Below are positions 9,915 through 18,469 of a stretch of 64,000 bases of DNA, one piece after another (the stretch's first letter is position 1; each line of letters opens with the position of its first letter). The translations under genes and the position numbers were made by a program. This DNA is from Alkalicaulis satelles (GTDB lineage: Bacteria > Pseudomonadota > Alphaproteobacteria > Caulobacterales > Maricaulaceae). The notes under the pieces were generated by a model that was not told the origin of the DNA, searched no databases, and was given only the letters and a program-made list of their open reading frames with translations. The stretch is from assembly GCF_008630495.1 (NCBI RefSeq), contig NZ_VWOJ01000002.1, positions 201,001-265,000 on the forward strand, given 5' to 3'.

Positions 9915-10766
9915 ATGGCCCTGCCTCCTGATCCTGCCCGCGCTGTGGTGGACGCGCTGATCGATGAGCGCGCCCCGCGCCTGCGCGCCCGTCCGCGCGT
10001 CTGGGCGCTGGTGCGCGCGCTGGGCCTGCCCCTGCTGGGCTATGAGCGGGCGGTGGAAATGGCCCGCGCCCTGCGCGAGCTGGAGGGCGCAGCGGTGATG
10101 GACTGGGCGCAGGACTATCTGTCCCTGCGCGTCGAGGTGAGCGGGCTGGAGCATGTGCCCGAAAGCGGCCCGGTCATGATCTCGTCCAATCATCCCGGCG
10201 GCGTGCCCGACGGGGTGGCGGCCTGGCAGGCGCTCAAGGCCCGCCGGCCCGATCTGATCTTCTTCGCCAACCGCGACGCGCTGCGCGTGGCGCCGGGCCT
10301 GGTCTCGCGCGTCATCCCGGTGGAATGGCGGCCCATGGCCCGCGACCGCACCAGCGCGCGCGACACGCTGCGCGCGGCCATGGAGGCGCTGAACGCCGGA
10401 CGCTGCGTGGTGGTGTTTCCGGCCGGGCGCATGGCGCACTGGAGCTGGCGCCAGCGCCGCCTGGCCGAGCCGGACTGGGCGCCGGCCTTCATCTCGCTGG
10501 CCCGCCGGTTCGACGCGCCCGCCGTGCCGCTGGGCGTGCGCCAGCGCATGCCGCTTTTGTATTACGCCCTGTCATTGATCAGCACCGAGCTGCGCGACAT
10601 GACGGTGTTTCACGCCTTCATGGCCCAGAAGAACAAGCGCTACCGGCTTGAGTTTGGCGAACCCCTGCCCTCGCGCGCCCTGCCCGGACAGGACGCGGCA
10701 GCGGCGGCCCATATGCGCGCGCTCAGCGAGGCGCTGGCCTGGGGCAAGCCCTGGAACGTGATCTGA
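9915..10766 (+). CDS. Lysophospholipid/glycerol acyltransferase family protein (PlsC-like)
   Basis: A 283-residue protein with a PlsC/LPLAT fold. The HxxxxxD-type catalytic motif is seen as SSNHPGGVPDG, and the second block (substrate-binding region) as VVVFPAGRMAHW. The HPxGG form of motif I is typical of the 'putative hemolysin'/ornithine-lipid type acyltransferases rather than classic PlsC (NHxSxxD). It likely transfers an acyl chain to a lipid precursor at the membrane. The start is the ATG at 9915, after the divergent region with trmB; the Shine-Dalgarno match is weak (GGA). The exact acceptor lipid is unknown. Confidence 0.8.
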   Translation: MALPPDPARAVVDALIDERAPRLRARPRVWALVRALGLPLLGYERAVEMARALRELEGAAVMDWAQDYLSLRVEVSGLEHVPESGPVMISSNHPGGVPDGVAAWQALKARRPDLIFFANRDALRVAPGLVSRVIPVEWRPMARDRTSARDTLRAAMEALNAGRCVVVFPAGRMAHWSWRQRRLAEPDWAPAFISLARRFDAPAVPLGVRQRMPLLYYALSLISTELRDMTVFHAFMAQKNKRYRLEFGEPLPSRALPGQDAAAAAHMRALSEALAWGKPWNVI

Positions 10767-10807
10767 CCTGACAGCGTCAGGCCACACGCTCCAAGTCTAT
10801 GATCTGC

Positions 10808-10854
10808 AGCGCAATTTAGTCCGAAAACCGGTTCCCACTTTTGCCGATTGCGCT
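10808..10854. repeat. 47-bp dispersed-repeat-like element with 8-bp inverted ends
   Basis: AGCGCAAT and ATTGCGCT bound a core containing TCCGAAAACCGGTTCCCACT. The core resembles a short intergenic repeat I recall from many alphaproteobacterial genomes. It abuts the stop codon of the DUF481 gene and sits between two convergent genes. I see only one copy in this window. Confidence 0.5.
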
Positions 10855-11862
10855 CTAAAACTCGCGCACCAGCGCCACATCGGCGCGGCTGTCATTGCTC
10901 TGGAAGCCCGGCTCGGGATTGAACTGGTGGCGGTAACGGTATCGCAGCTCCACCGACCACACCGCCCCCAGCGCCGTGTTCAGCGCCAGCACCTGGTCGG
11001 CCTGTGAGCGTTCGGAGAACAAAAGATTGGTGTTGGCGGTGAAACGCACCGCATCGGTCAGGCTCGCCTGGAATTCCGAGCCCAGGTCAAAGGCGGCGAA
11101 GGTATCCACATCACCGGTCACATCCTTGGTCCAGCGCGCGCCCGGGGCCGCACGCAGCGTCCAGGCCAGATCATCGCGCGCATAGACCCGGTAGCCGAGC
11201 CCGCCGCCTGCGAACGCCTTCCAGTCAAAGCCCGACAGCTGGTCCTGCTCGTAGCGCGTATCGATGAAATTGGTCCAGCGCTCGCCCCGCTCGCGCTCGC
11301 CGCGCGCCCGGGCGATCAGCTCGTCACGGCCCACGCGCGAGTCGATCTCGGAATAATTATAGTCGATCGCGCCTTCAAACCCCCAGCCGGCCAGAGCTCG
11401 GGTGACCTGCAGGCCGAAGGTGTAATCCTCGCGCTCCACATTGCCGGTGTCATAGCGCAGCCCGGCGCGCACGCGCCCGCTCCAGTGCTCCAGCTTGCCA
11501 TTGGCGACAAATCCGATGGCGCGGCTGACAGGGCCGGCCGGCTCCTCCGCCTCGTCATCATCCGGCCCGGCGTCCTCAAGGGCTTCGCCGGTGACGGCTT
11601 CCACCGCCATCAGCTCCAGCCCCAGCGCCGCGCGCGCCCTGGCGCCCGCCTGCGCAGACAGCGCATCAGCGCCAGCGGCCACCACTTCAGGCTCCTGGGT
11701 CAGGGCGATCAGGCGCACGGCCTGGGCGAACACCTCCGCATCGCCGGTCTCATGAGCCGCGCCGAGCAGTGTATAAAGGCTGTCGGGCAGGCGCGGCGCA
11801 TCGGCGAGTGCTGCAGCGGACAGGGCGATCGCCAGCGGGCTGGCGGCGAAAAGGGCGCGCAT
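10855..11862 (-). CDS. DUF481 family outer-membrane beta-barrel protein
   Basis: A 335-residue exported protein. A signal peptide (residues 1-22, ending near ALADA) precedes a helical, Ala/Glu-rich region (about 25-115) and then a DUF481/YdiY-type barrel with alternating aromatic strands such as VRAGLRYDTGNVEREDYTFGLQV. The final residue is Phe, as expected for Bam-inserted outer-membrane proteins. AGGGGAA precedes the ATG. DUF481 proteins are described as salt-induced outer-membrane proteins; the function is unknown. The extra N-terminal helical region is longer than in simple YdiY. Confidence 0.8.
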   Translation of the reverse strand: MRALFAASPLAIALSAAALADAPRLPDSLYTLLGAAHETGDAEVFAQAVRLIALTQEPEVVAAGADALSAQAGARARAALGLELMAVEAVTGEALEDAGPDDDEAEEPAGPVSRAIGFVANGKLEHWSGRVRAGLRYDTGNVEREDYTFGLQVTRALAGWGFEGAIDYNYSEIDSRVGRDELIARARGERERGERWTNFIDTRYEQDQLSGFDWKAFAGGGLGYRVYARDDLAWTLRAAPGARWTKDVTGDVDTFAAFDLGSEFQASLTDAVRFTANTNLLFSERSQADQVLALNTALGAVWSVELRYRYRHQFNPEPGFQSNDSRADVALVREF

Positions 11863-11948
11863 GGAATTCCCCTGTGGACGTGTCGGTTTTCCCCCCGGTT
11901 AAAAACTCCTACCCTTTATGGGCCGTGAACGTAACCGGGAGCCTGACA

Positions 11949-12650
11949 TTGACCGACCGCTACGCCGAGAGCGAACCGCTGATCCCTGACTGGGCCGGAC
12001 CGGTCTATCTGGCCGTCTCGCTGATCACCTCAATGATCTATTTCGGGCTGGACACATTCACCGCCTCAACCTCGGGTCTGCTGGCCATCACCAAGGCGCT
12101 CTCCATCGTGCTGCTGGCGGCCTATGCCGGGTTCTCGCGCGCGCCCCTGCTGGCGCTGGCCTTGCTGGCCTCGGCGGGGGGCGATTTCGCGCTCGCCCTG
12201 ACCCCGCCCGAGCGCGAGGCGGGCATCGCCTTCTTCGCCGCCGCCCACATTCTCTATGGCGTGATCTTCGCACTGGCGATCATCCAGCGCGGCTGGCGCC
12301 CCTCCGGGCTGGCGGTTGCAGCGGGGCTGGCGGTGTTCGGCGCGGTGATGCTGATCTGGCTGAGACCGGGCATGGGCGAGCTGGCCGCCCCGGCCAGCGC
12401 CTATCTGGGGATCATCCTGGCCATGGCGATCCTGGCCGGCTTCGTCAAAGGCCCGCGCCTCATCCTCATCGGCGCGCTGGTCTTCATCGCCTCGGACGCC
12501 ATCATCGCCGCGCGCTGGTTCGGCGGAACCCTGCAGCCCGACGGCTTTGACTGGCCCGCGGCGATGATCTGGATCCTGTATTACGGCGCGCAGGTCGCGC
12601 TGGCGGTGGGGATCGTGCGGATGAAGCGGATGGGGGCTGCGAGCGCATAG
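11949..12650 (+). CDS. YhhN/TMEM86 family membrane protein (lysoplasmalogenase-like)
   Basis: About 233 residues with roughly eight hydrophobic segments, including ALLASAGGDFALAL and LVFIASDAIIAARWF. These contain the two conserved acidic positions (GGD, SD) of the YhhN/TMEM86 family. Eukaryotic TMEM86B hydrolyses lysoplasmalogens; bacterial function is largely unproved. No ATG fits: TTG at 11949 has GGGAG 7 nt upstream, and GTG at 11925 is the alternative. The gene is divergent from the DUF481 gene. Confidence 0.75.
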   Translation: MTDRYAESEPLIPDWAGPVYLAVSLITSMIYFGLDTFTASTSGLLAITKALSIVLLAAYAGFSRAPLLALALLASAGGDFALALTPPEREAGIAFFAAAHILYGVIFALAIIQRGWRPSGLAVAAGLAVFGAVMLIWLRPGMGELAAPASAYLGIILAMAILAGFVKGPRLILIGALVFIASDAIIAARWFGGTLQPDGFDWPAAMIWILYYGAQVALAVGIVRMKRMGAASA

Positions 12651-12659
12651 CGCCGGGAT

Positions 12660-12851
12660 TCAGGCCCGGGTTTGCTCCGTCCACCCAGGCGCCGCCATGG
12701 CGCTTGCGACATCACGCAGCAGGGATTTGGCCGTGGCGATATCGCCCTCCACCAGAGCCTCTTGCGCCTCTGCGCACAGCGCGGTTCGATACTGCAGGTC
12801 ACGCGCGGCGCGGGCCTGGACCGTCGCCTTGAAATCACGGGTCAGGGGCAT
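12660..12851 (-). CDS. Short HTH-less relative of a small alphaproteobacterial regulator
   Basis: A 63-residue product starting MPLTRDFKATVQARAARD. This closely resembles the N-terminus of a ~95-residue regulator family in Alphaproteobacteria (MxLTRDFKETVxARxxRD...LRDYINATIGFEELA, then an HTH). Here the match runs to SLLRDVASA, but the helix-turn-helix half is missing and the protein ends in GWTEQTRA. AGGAG lies 8 nt before the ATG, so translation looks real. It may be a decayed gene or a trimmed protein. The family recall is from memory. Confidence 0.6.
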   Translation of the reverse strand: MPLTRDFKATVQARAARDLQYRTALCAEAQEALVEGDIATAKSLLRDVASAMAAPGWTEQTRA

Positions 12852-12898
12852 GATCGCTTCTCCTGAGCTGTCCTTGTCTCTGGCCCGACGGCTCCCGC

Positions 12899-13786
12899 CT
12901 AAGCCGGCATCAGGCCACGCTCGCCGGCCAGGCGCTTCATTTCGGCCTGCAGCTTTTCGAACGCGCGCACCTCGATCTGGCGGATGCGTTCGCGGCTGAC
13001 GCTGTAGACCTCGGCCAGCTCCTCGAGCGTCTTGGGCTCTTCGGTCAGGCGGCGCTCCTGGATGATGTGGCGCTCACGCTCGTTCAGCCCGCCCATGGCC
13101 TCCTGCAACAGGGTCATGCGGGTATCGAACTCGTCGCTTTCGGCCAGATCCTCCTCGGCGTCGCTGGCCGTATCGTCGGCCAGCCAGTCCTGCCATTCGC
13201 TCTCGCCATCGCCGCGCAGCGGGGCATTGAGCGAGGCGTCCGGGCCGGACAGGCGCCGGTTCATGGAGATCACCTCGTCATCGGTGACGCCCAGCTTGGT
13301 GGCGATATGCTCGACCTGTTCAGGGCGCAAATCGCCGTCTTCGAGCGCCTGCATCTGGCTCTTCATGCGGCGCAGATTGAAGAACAGCTTTTTCTGGGCC
13401 GCCGTGGTGCCCATTTTCACCAGCGACCAGGAGCGCAGAATGTATTCCTGGATGGCCGCGCGCACCCACCACATGGCGTAGGTGGACAGGCGGAAGCCCT
13501 TGTCCGGATCGAATTTCTTGACCGCTTGCATCAGGCCCACATTGCCCTCCGAGATCACCTCGGCGATGGGCAGGCCATAGCCCCGGTAGCCCATGGCGAT
13601 CTTGGCCACCAGGCGCAGATGGGAGGTGACCAGCTTGTGGGCGGCCTCGGTGTCCTGGTGCTCCTGCCAGCGCTTGGCCAGCATGAACTCCTCGTCCTTG
13701 CCCAGCATGGGAAATTTGCGGATTTCAGCCAGATAGCGCGACAGCCCGCCTTCGGGCGTGATGGCGATCATTGAGGCATTGGCCAT
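12899..13786 (-). CDS. rpoH: RNA polymerase heat-shock sigma factor RpoH (sigma-32)
   Basis: A 295-residue group-3 sigma factor. Region 2 includes the polymerase-binding and -10 recognition segment (NVGLMQAVKKFDPDKGFRLS...AMWWVRAAIQEYILRSW). The RpoH-box-like QKKLFFNLRR follows at about residues 130-140, which separates RpoH from RpoD. Region 4 contains LAEVYSVSRERIRQIEVRAF. It directs transcription of chaperones and proteases; groESL lies 28 kb away in this window. The start ATG yields the usual N-terminus. Confidence 0.94.
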   Translation of the reverse strand: MANASMIAITPEGGLSRYLAEIRKFPMLGKDEEFMLAKRWQEHQDTEAAHKLVTSHLRLVAKIAMGYRGYGLPIAEVISEGNVGLMQAVKKFDPDKGFRLSTYAMWWVRAAIQEYILRSWSLVKMGTTAAQKKLFFNLRRMKSQMQALEDGDLRPEQVEHIATKLGVTDDEVISMNRRLSGPDASLNAPLRGDGESEWQDWLADDTASDAEEDLAESDEFDTRMTLLQEAMGGLNERERHIIQERRLTEEPKTLEELAEVYSVSRERIRQIEVRAFEKLQAEMKRLAGERGLMPA

Positions 13787-14001
13787 GGCGTTCTCCCCGT
13801 CCCAAGGCGCGGCGTTCTAACAAGCGCGTCCGGGCCATGTAGGCGTCCTTGCGCCGGTATGCGAGGGGGCGGCGTGCGAAAGCTCTTCGCCCCCTGCCTG
13901 CGGCGTCACGGTGCACTGCAACACAAAATCTCGACGGAATTAAGGGCGCGCCCGGCAAAGAAAGACTTGCCGCCCGGGCGCGCGCGTCCTATCGGCGGGT
14001 T
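13787..14001. other. Divergent intergenic region rpoH / GNAT gene
   Basis: 215 bp without a supportable gene. It holds two hairpins. 13864-13871 (AGGGGGCG) pairs with 13888-13895 (CGCCCCCT). 13946-13953 (GCGCGCCC) pairs with 13976-13983, with an inner GGCAA/TTGCC stem. Promoters for both flanking genes are expected here, but I see no convincing -35/-10 pair. Confidence 0.4.
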
Positions 14002-14520
14002 ATGAGCGTACTGGTCAGACAGGCGGAGCCAGGGGACGAGCGTGCGCTGGCGCTGGCCGGGGCGGCGACGTTTCTCGACAGCTATGCCGGCGTGGTGGAC
14101 GGCGCGGCCATCGTGCGCCACTGCTTTGAGCGCCACACGCCGCAGGTCTACGCCGCTGCGCTGGCCGATCCGGCCCAGGCACTGTGGATCGCTGAAGCTG
14201 CGCCCGGCGGCGCGCCGGTGGGCTATCTTCATCTCGCCCCGCCCGGCCTGCCGGTGGAGACCCGTCCGGGCGATATCGAGATGAAGCGCATCTATGTGCT
14301 CTCGCGCCTGCAGCGCACGGGGCTGGGCCTCAGATTGCTTGAACACGGCCTGGCCCATGCCCGCGCCGCCGGGCGCTCACGCATGCTGCTGGGCGTGTAT
14401 CAGGGCAATGAGCGCGCCATCGCGTTTTACAAGGCCCAGGGCTTTCATCAGGCCGGCGAGCGCGAGTTTGACGTGGGCGGGCGGGTCTATTGCGACTGGG
14501 TGATGGCGCGGGACATCTAG
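14002..14520 (+). CDS. GNAT family N-acetyltransferase
   Basis: A 172-residue GNAT protein. The acetyl-CoA-binding segment is IYVLSRLQRTGLGLRLLEHGL (QRTGLG fits Q/RxxGxG/A), and the C-terminal part is NERAIAFYKAQGFHQAGEREF. The N-terminus VRQAEPGDERALALAGAATFLDSY is typical of broad-specificity small-molecule or protein acetyltransferases. The ATG at 14002 is the first that gives a compact GNAT protein. Its stop overlaps the convergent dapF stop: both use the same CTAG. The substrate is unknown. Confidence 0.82.
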   Translation: MSVLVRQAEPGDERALALAGAATFLDSYAGVVDGAAIVRHCFERHTPQVYAAALADPAQALWIAEAAPGGAPVGYLHLAPPGLPVETRPGDIEMKRIYVLSRLQRTGLGLRLLEHGLAHARAAGRSRMLLGVYQGNERAIAFYKAQGFHQAGEREFDVGGRVYCDWVMARDI

Positions 14521-15347
14521 CCCCCGAAACCGGAGGGCAATTTCACGGCGCCCTCCAGCACCACCGGGCCGGCCAGATGCACATGACCGTCCGCGCTCCA
14601 GCGCACGGGCAGATCGCCGCCATCGGCCCGGATCACCGCCTGGCGCCCGATCCGGCCCTGACGGCAGGCCGCCACCAGGGCGGCCGCCGCGCCCGTGCCG
14701 CAGGCCTGGGTCAGGCCGGCGCCGCGCTCCCAGACCTTCAGCCGGATCAGATCCGGCCCCAGGACAGCAGCGAAGCCGGCATTGACGCGTTCAGGAAACA
14801 GCCGGTCGTGCTCGATGCGCGGGCCGATCTCATGGAGCGGCAGGGCGTCCGGATCGTCCACGAAGAACACCGCATGGGGATTGCCCATGGACACCGCGCC
14901 CGGGCCCTCCAGCCGCCCGCCGCCGGGCAGATCCACCCCATAATCCAGGCGCACCGTATCCATCTGGCGCGCCAGCGGAATCTCGCGCCAGTCCAGCCGC
15001 GCCGGGCCGAGATCGACCTCCGCTCCGCCATCTGAACGCCGGCGCGCGGCCATCGGCCCGCCCGCTGAAGCCAGGGCCAGCCGGTCCGCGCCGCTTTCCT
15101 GAAACATCAGCCAGGCTGCGGCGCGCGTGCCATTGCCGCAGGCGCCCACCTCGCCGCCATCGCGGTTCCAGACCCTCAGGCGCGCATCGGCGCCCTCATC
15201 GGCCTCCAGCGCCAGCAATTGATCGAAGGCATGGCTTTCAGCCAGCGCCAGCACGGCGTCCGGGGCCGGCGCCAGCGGCGCAGGCGCCCCGCGCGCGTCG
15301 ATCAGGATGAAGGCGTTGCCCGCCCCGTTCATGGCCCAGGCTTTCAT
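14517..15347 (-). CDS. dapF: Diaminopimelate epimerase
   Basis: DapF converts LL- to meso-diaminopimelate for lysine and peptidoglycan synthesis. The product is 276 residues. Both catalytic cysteines are present: C70 in GACGNGTR and C216 in TQACGTGAAA. The N-terminal MNGAGNAFILID block is also conserved. ATG at 15347 gives MKAWAMNGAGN; an ATG five codons later is also possible, and neither has a strong Shine-Dalgarno sequence. The gene is divergent from the S9 peptidase and ends inside the GNAT stop codon region. Confidence 0.94.
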   Translation of the reverse strand: MKAWAMNGAGNAFILIDARGAPAPLAPAPDAVLALAESHAFDQLLALEADEGADARLRVWNRDGGEVGACGNGTRAAAWLMFQESGADRLALASAGGPMAARRRSDGGAEVDLGPARLDWREIPLARQMDTVRLDYGVDLPGGGRLEGPGAVSMGNPHAVFFVDDPDALPLHEIGPRIEHDRLFPERVNAGFAAVLGPDLIRLKVWERGAGLTQACGTGAAAALVAACRQGRIGRQAVIRADGGDLPVRWSADGHVHLAGPVVLEGAVKLPSGFGG

Positions 15348-15418
15348 GGCGCAAGGCTTACGCCGCCAGGGCGCGCCGCGCAATCGCGCGCAGGTGTGAG
15401 TTTGTAATGCAAGCTGCT

Positions 15419-15447
15419 TTGACGGGGCGCGCCCGGCGCGGTTGAAT
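15419..15447 (+). promoter_or_regulatory. Candidate promoter of the S9 peptidase gene
   Basis: TTGACG (15419-15424) and TTGAAT (15442-15447) are 17 nt apart, 33 nt before the start codon. The spacer contains the palindrome GGGCGCGCCC. Judged by eye against the sigma-70 consensus. Confidence 0.5.
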
Positions 15448-15479
15448 GCCTGACCATGATTTACCGGGGAGGAGATCTG

Positions 15480-17696
15480 ATGCGCCGCTGGGGAATGAGC
15501 CTCACTGCCGCCGCCGCCATGATCGGGCTGGCGGCCTGTACGCCCAATGGAGAGGACGCGCCTGTGAACGAGACCGACGGCCTGGTTGTGGAAGAAGATC
15601 TGAGCGGGGCGGCGCTGAACGCCGCCATCCAGGCCGGCGAGGAGCATCTCGAATGGCTCGAAGAGGTCGAGGGCGAGGACGCGCTGGGCTTCGCGCGTTT
15701 GCAGAACGAGCGCGCGCTGGCGCAATTGCAGTCCGATCCGCGCTACCAGACGCTCCATGACCGGGCGCTGGAAGTGCTCGAGAGCACCGACCGCATCCCC
15801 TATGTGGGCGTGCGCGGCGGCGAGCTGTGGAATTTCTGGCGCGATGCGCAGAACCGGCATGGCCTGTGGCGCAAGACCACGGTGGAGAGCTACGCGTCGG
15901 GAACGCCGCAATGGGACGTGGTGCTGGACGTGGACGCGCTGGCGGCCGCTGAAGAGAAAAACTGGGTGTGGGGCGGGTCGAGCTGCCTGGGGCCCGATTA
16001 CCGGCTGTGCATGCTGACCCTGTCAGACGGCGGCTCGGACGCCTCGGTGCGCCGCGAGTTCGACGTGGAGGCGCGCGCCTTTGTCGAGGACGGCTTCGTC
16101 ATCCCGCAGACCAAGGGCTCCTCGGCCTGGATTGACGAGAACACCCTGCTCATCGCCACGGCGCTGGACCCGGATGAAACCACCACATCGGGCTATCCCT
16201 TCGCCGTGAAGCGCTGGACGCGCGGAACCCCCATCGAGGAGGCCGAGACGGTATTCTCCGGCCAGGCCTCCGATGTGGGCGTGTGGCCGGCCCGGTTCGA
16301 GCAGGCCGACGGAACCGCCTATTTCGTCGCCATCCAGCGCGAAAGCTTCTTCGAGGGCGTCTACTGGCTGCTCCCGGATAATGCGCAGAGCGAGCCCATC
16401 GCCCTGCCCCTGCCGCGCAAGTCCACGCCCCAGGCGCTGTTTGACGGCCAGATGATCTTCACCACCGAAGAAGACTGGGCGCCGGTGGAGGGCGGACCGA
16501 CCTATCCGGCGGGCGCGGCGCTGTCGCTGGACATGGCCGCGCTGGCTGAAACGGGCGAACTGCCCGAGGTCAAGACGGTGTTCGTGCCGGACTCCCGCCA
16601 GTCGGTCGGCTCGGTGGCGGCGACGGCCAATCACCTGCTCATGGTGATCAATGACAATGTGGTCAGCCAGCTGGAAGCCTTCACCTATCATGATGGCGGA
16701 TGGACCAGCCAGCCGGTCGAGGCGCCGCAAAACGCCTCCATCTCCATCATCACCGCCGATGACCAGAGCGATCTGGCCTATGTCAATGTCTCGGGCTTCC
16801 TGACGCCTGAGACCCTCTACCGGGTCACCGGAGAACTGACGCTGGAGCCGGCCATGTCCGCCCCGGCCTGGTTTGACGCCGAGGGCATGATCGTCGAGCA
16901 GCGCCAGGCGCGCAGCGCGGACGGGACCATGATCCCGTATTTCATCGTGCGCAGCGCCGGGACTGACGGCCCGCAGCCCACCCTGCTCTACGCCTATGGC
17001 GGCTTCCAGGTATCCATGAACCCGTCCTATTCGGGCGTCATGGGCCGGTCCTGGCTGGAAAACGGCGGCACATACGTGCTGGCCAATATCCGCGGCGGGG
17101 GCGAGTTCGGCCCGGCCTGGCACCAGGCGGGCCTGCGCACCAACCGCCAGCGCATTTTCGACGACCTGATCGCCGTGGCCGAGGACCTGATCCGCACCGG
17201 CGAGACCACCGCGCCCCAGCTGGGCGTGATGGGCGGGTCCAATGGCGGGCTGCTGACCGGGGTGATGTATGTGCAGCGTCCCGATCTGTGGGGCGCGGTG
17301 ATCAGCCAGGTGCCGCTGCTGGACATGATGCGCTTCCACCTGCTGCTGGCCGGCGCCAGCTGGCAGGACGAGTACGGCTTCCCCGACGAAAATGAGGACG
17401 AGCGCGCCTTCCTGCGCTCCATCTCGCCGGTGCATAACGTGGAGACGGACGGCGACTATCCGCCCATCTTCATCCTGACCTCGACCAAGGATGACCGGGT
17501 CCATCCCGGCCATGCGCGCAAGCTGGCCTTCCTGCTCGATGCCCTGGGCCACGAGATGCTCTATTACGAGAACATCGAGGGCGGTCATTCGGCGGCGGCC
17601 AATCTGGCCGAAGCGGCCAAGCGCGTCTCGCTGGAATATACCTTCCTGATGCAGACGCTGATGGATCGCACAGCGGGCGAAACGCAAGAGCGTTAA
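15480..17696 (+). CDS. Prolyl oligopeptidase family serine peptidase (S9), lipoprotein
   Basis: A 738-residue S9A-type peptidase. It has a lipoprotein signal (residues 1-20, lipobox GLAAC) and then an acidic linker, implying anchoring at the periplasmic face. An N-terminal beta-propeller (about 70-470) is followed by the alpha/beta-hydrolase domain. The catalytic triad is visible: S587 in GGSNGG, D672 in TKDDRVHP and H703 in GGHSAAAN. GGAGGAGA 4 nt before the ATG fixes the start, 24 nt inside a longer frame. Length is usual for the family. It probably degrades short proline-containing peptides in the periplasm. Confidence 0.92.
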   Translation: MRRWGMSLTAAAAMIGLAACTPNGEDAPVNETDGLVVEEDLSGAALNAAIQAGEEHLEWLEEVEGEDALGFARLQNERALAQLQSDPRYQTLHDRALEVLESTDRIPYVGVRGGELWNFWRDAQNRHGLWRKTTVESYASGTPQWDVVLDVDALAAAEEKNWVWGGSSCLGPDYRLCMLTLSDGGSDASVRREFDVEARAFVEDGFVIPQTKGSSAWIDENTLLIATALDPDETTTSGYPFAVKRWTRGTPIEEAETVFSGQASDVGVWPARFEQADGTAYFVAIQRESFFEGVYWLLPDNAQSEPIALPLPRKSTPQALFDGQMIFTTEEDWAPVEGGPTYPAGAALSLDMAALAETGELPEVKTVFVPDSRQSVGSVAATANHLLMVINDNVVSQLEAFTYHDGGWTSQPVEAPQNASISIITADDQSDLAYVNVSGFLTPETLYRVTGELTLEPAMSAPAWFDAEGMIVEQRQARSADGTMIPYFIVRSAGTDGPQPTLLYAYGGFQVSMNPSYSGVMGRSWLENGGTYVLANIRGGGEFGPAWHQAGLRTNRQRIFDDLIAVAEDLIRTGETTAPQLGVMGGSNGGLLTGVMYVQRPDLWGAVISQVPLLDMMRFHLLLAGASWQDEYGFPDENEDERAFLRSISPVHNVETDGDYPPIFILTSTKDDRVHPGHARKLAFLLDALGHEMLYYENIEGGHSAAANLAEAAKRVSLEYTFLMQTLMDRTAGETQER

Positions 17697-17764
17697 CCCT
17701 GAAGCAAGCCGGGCGGCCTAGGACTGGAGCGGACAATCTCCTCTCCCGACCCGGGCCGCCCGTC

Positions 17765-18469
17765 ATGTTCGAAACCCGTCCGCCGCAATCGCCCCATCCG
17801 GACCCGCACGCCGGCGAGGCCGGGGCTCTGGACGAATTGCGCGCATGGCTGCGCCAGCATCCCGAAGTGATTGCGGGCGACCCCGATCTGCTGGCGCGGG
17901 TGCATGAGGCGGTCTCGGCGTCCGGCGTGGTGGATCTGGGCGCCCATGCGCGCAAGCGGCTGGACGCCGAACTGGCCCGCGCGCGCGCCACCAACGCCGC
18001 CCTCATCGCCCTGGCCAAGGCCAATCTCGCCGCCCAGGCCCAGACCCATGCCGCGATCCTGGCGGTGCTGGAGGCCGAGAGCCTGTCTGCGCTGGACCGC
18101 AAGCTTTCGGGACGGGCCGCCGGCGCGCTGAGCGTGGACATCATCCGCATCTTCATCGAGGGCGCCGATCCCCTGCCGGGCGGCCAGGCCATACGCGCCT
18201 GCTCGCCGGAACTGACCGATGCGCTTCTGGGCAAGCGCGCCGAGCGCCTGGGGCCGGTGGATGAGCGCTTCGCCAGCGCCCTTTACGAGGCGCGCGCCAG
18301 CGGGTTGCGCTCCGAAGCGCTGGTGCGCCTTGAGCTGGCCCGGCGTCCCGCCGTGCTGTGCCTGGCCGCACGCGATGCGCGCGCCTTCACCCCCGATCAG
18401 GGCGCCGACCTGTTGCATGTCTTCGCCCGGGTGCTGGAGCGGCGGATCACGCCATGGCTGGCGGACTGA
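17765..18469 (+). CDS. DUF484 family protein
   Basis: A 234-residue cytoplasmic protein with the DUF484 layout: an N-terminal helical part (ELRAWLRQHPEVIAGDPDLLARV), a coiled-coil stretch (about 60-110) and a GAF-like C-terminal domain. DUF484 genes commonly sit just upstream of xerC, as here, where the two overlap by 16 nt. The function is not established. No Shine-Dalgarno is visible before the ATG; instead a 9-bp stem (17710-17718 with 17754-17762) would place its right arm just before the start codon. Confidence 0.85.
   Translation: MFETRPPQSPHPDPHAGEAGALDELRAWLRQHPEVIAGDPDLLARVHEAVSASGVVDLGAHARKRLDAELARARATNAALIALAKANLAAQAQTHAAILAVLEAESLSALDRKLSGRAAGALSVDIIRIFIEGADPLPGGQAIRACSPELTDALLGKRAERLGPVDERFASALYEARASGLRSEALVRLELARRPAVLCLAARDARAFTPDQGADLLHVFARVLERRITPWLAD

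Noticed and set aside
9816..10439. N-terminal extension of trmB
   Set aside because: It is antisense to the acyltransferase gene and unconserved; ATG at 9815 gives the usual TrmB length.
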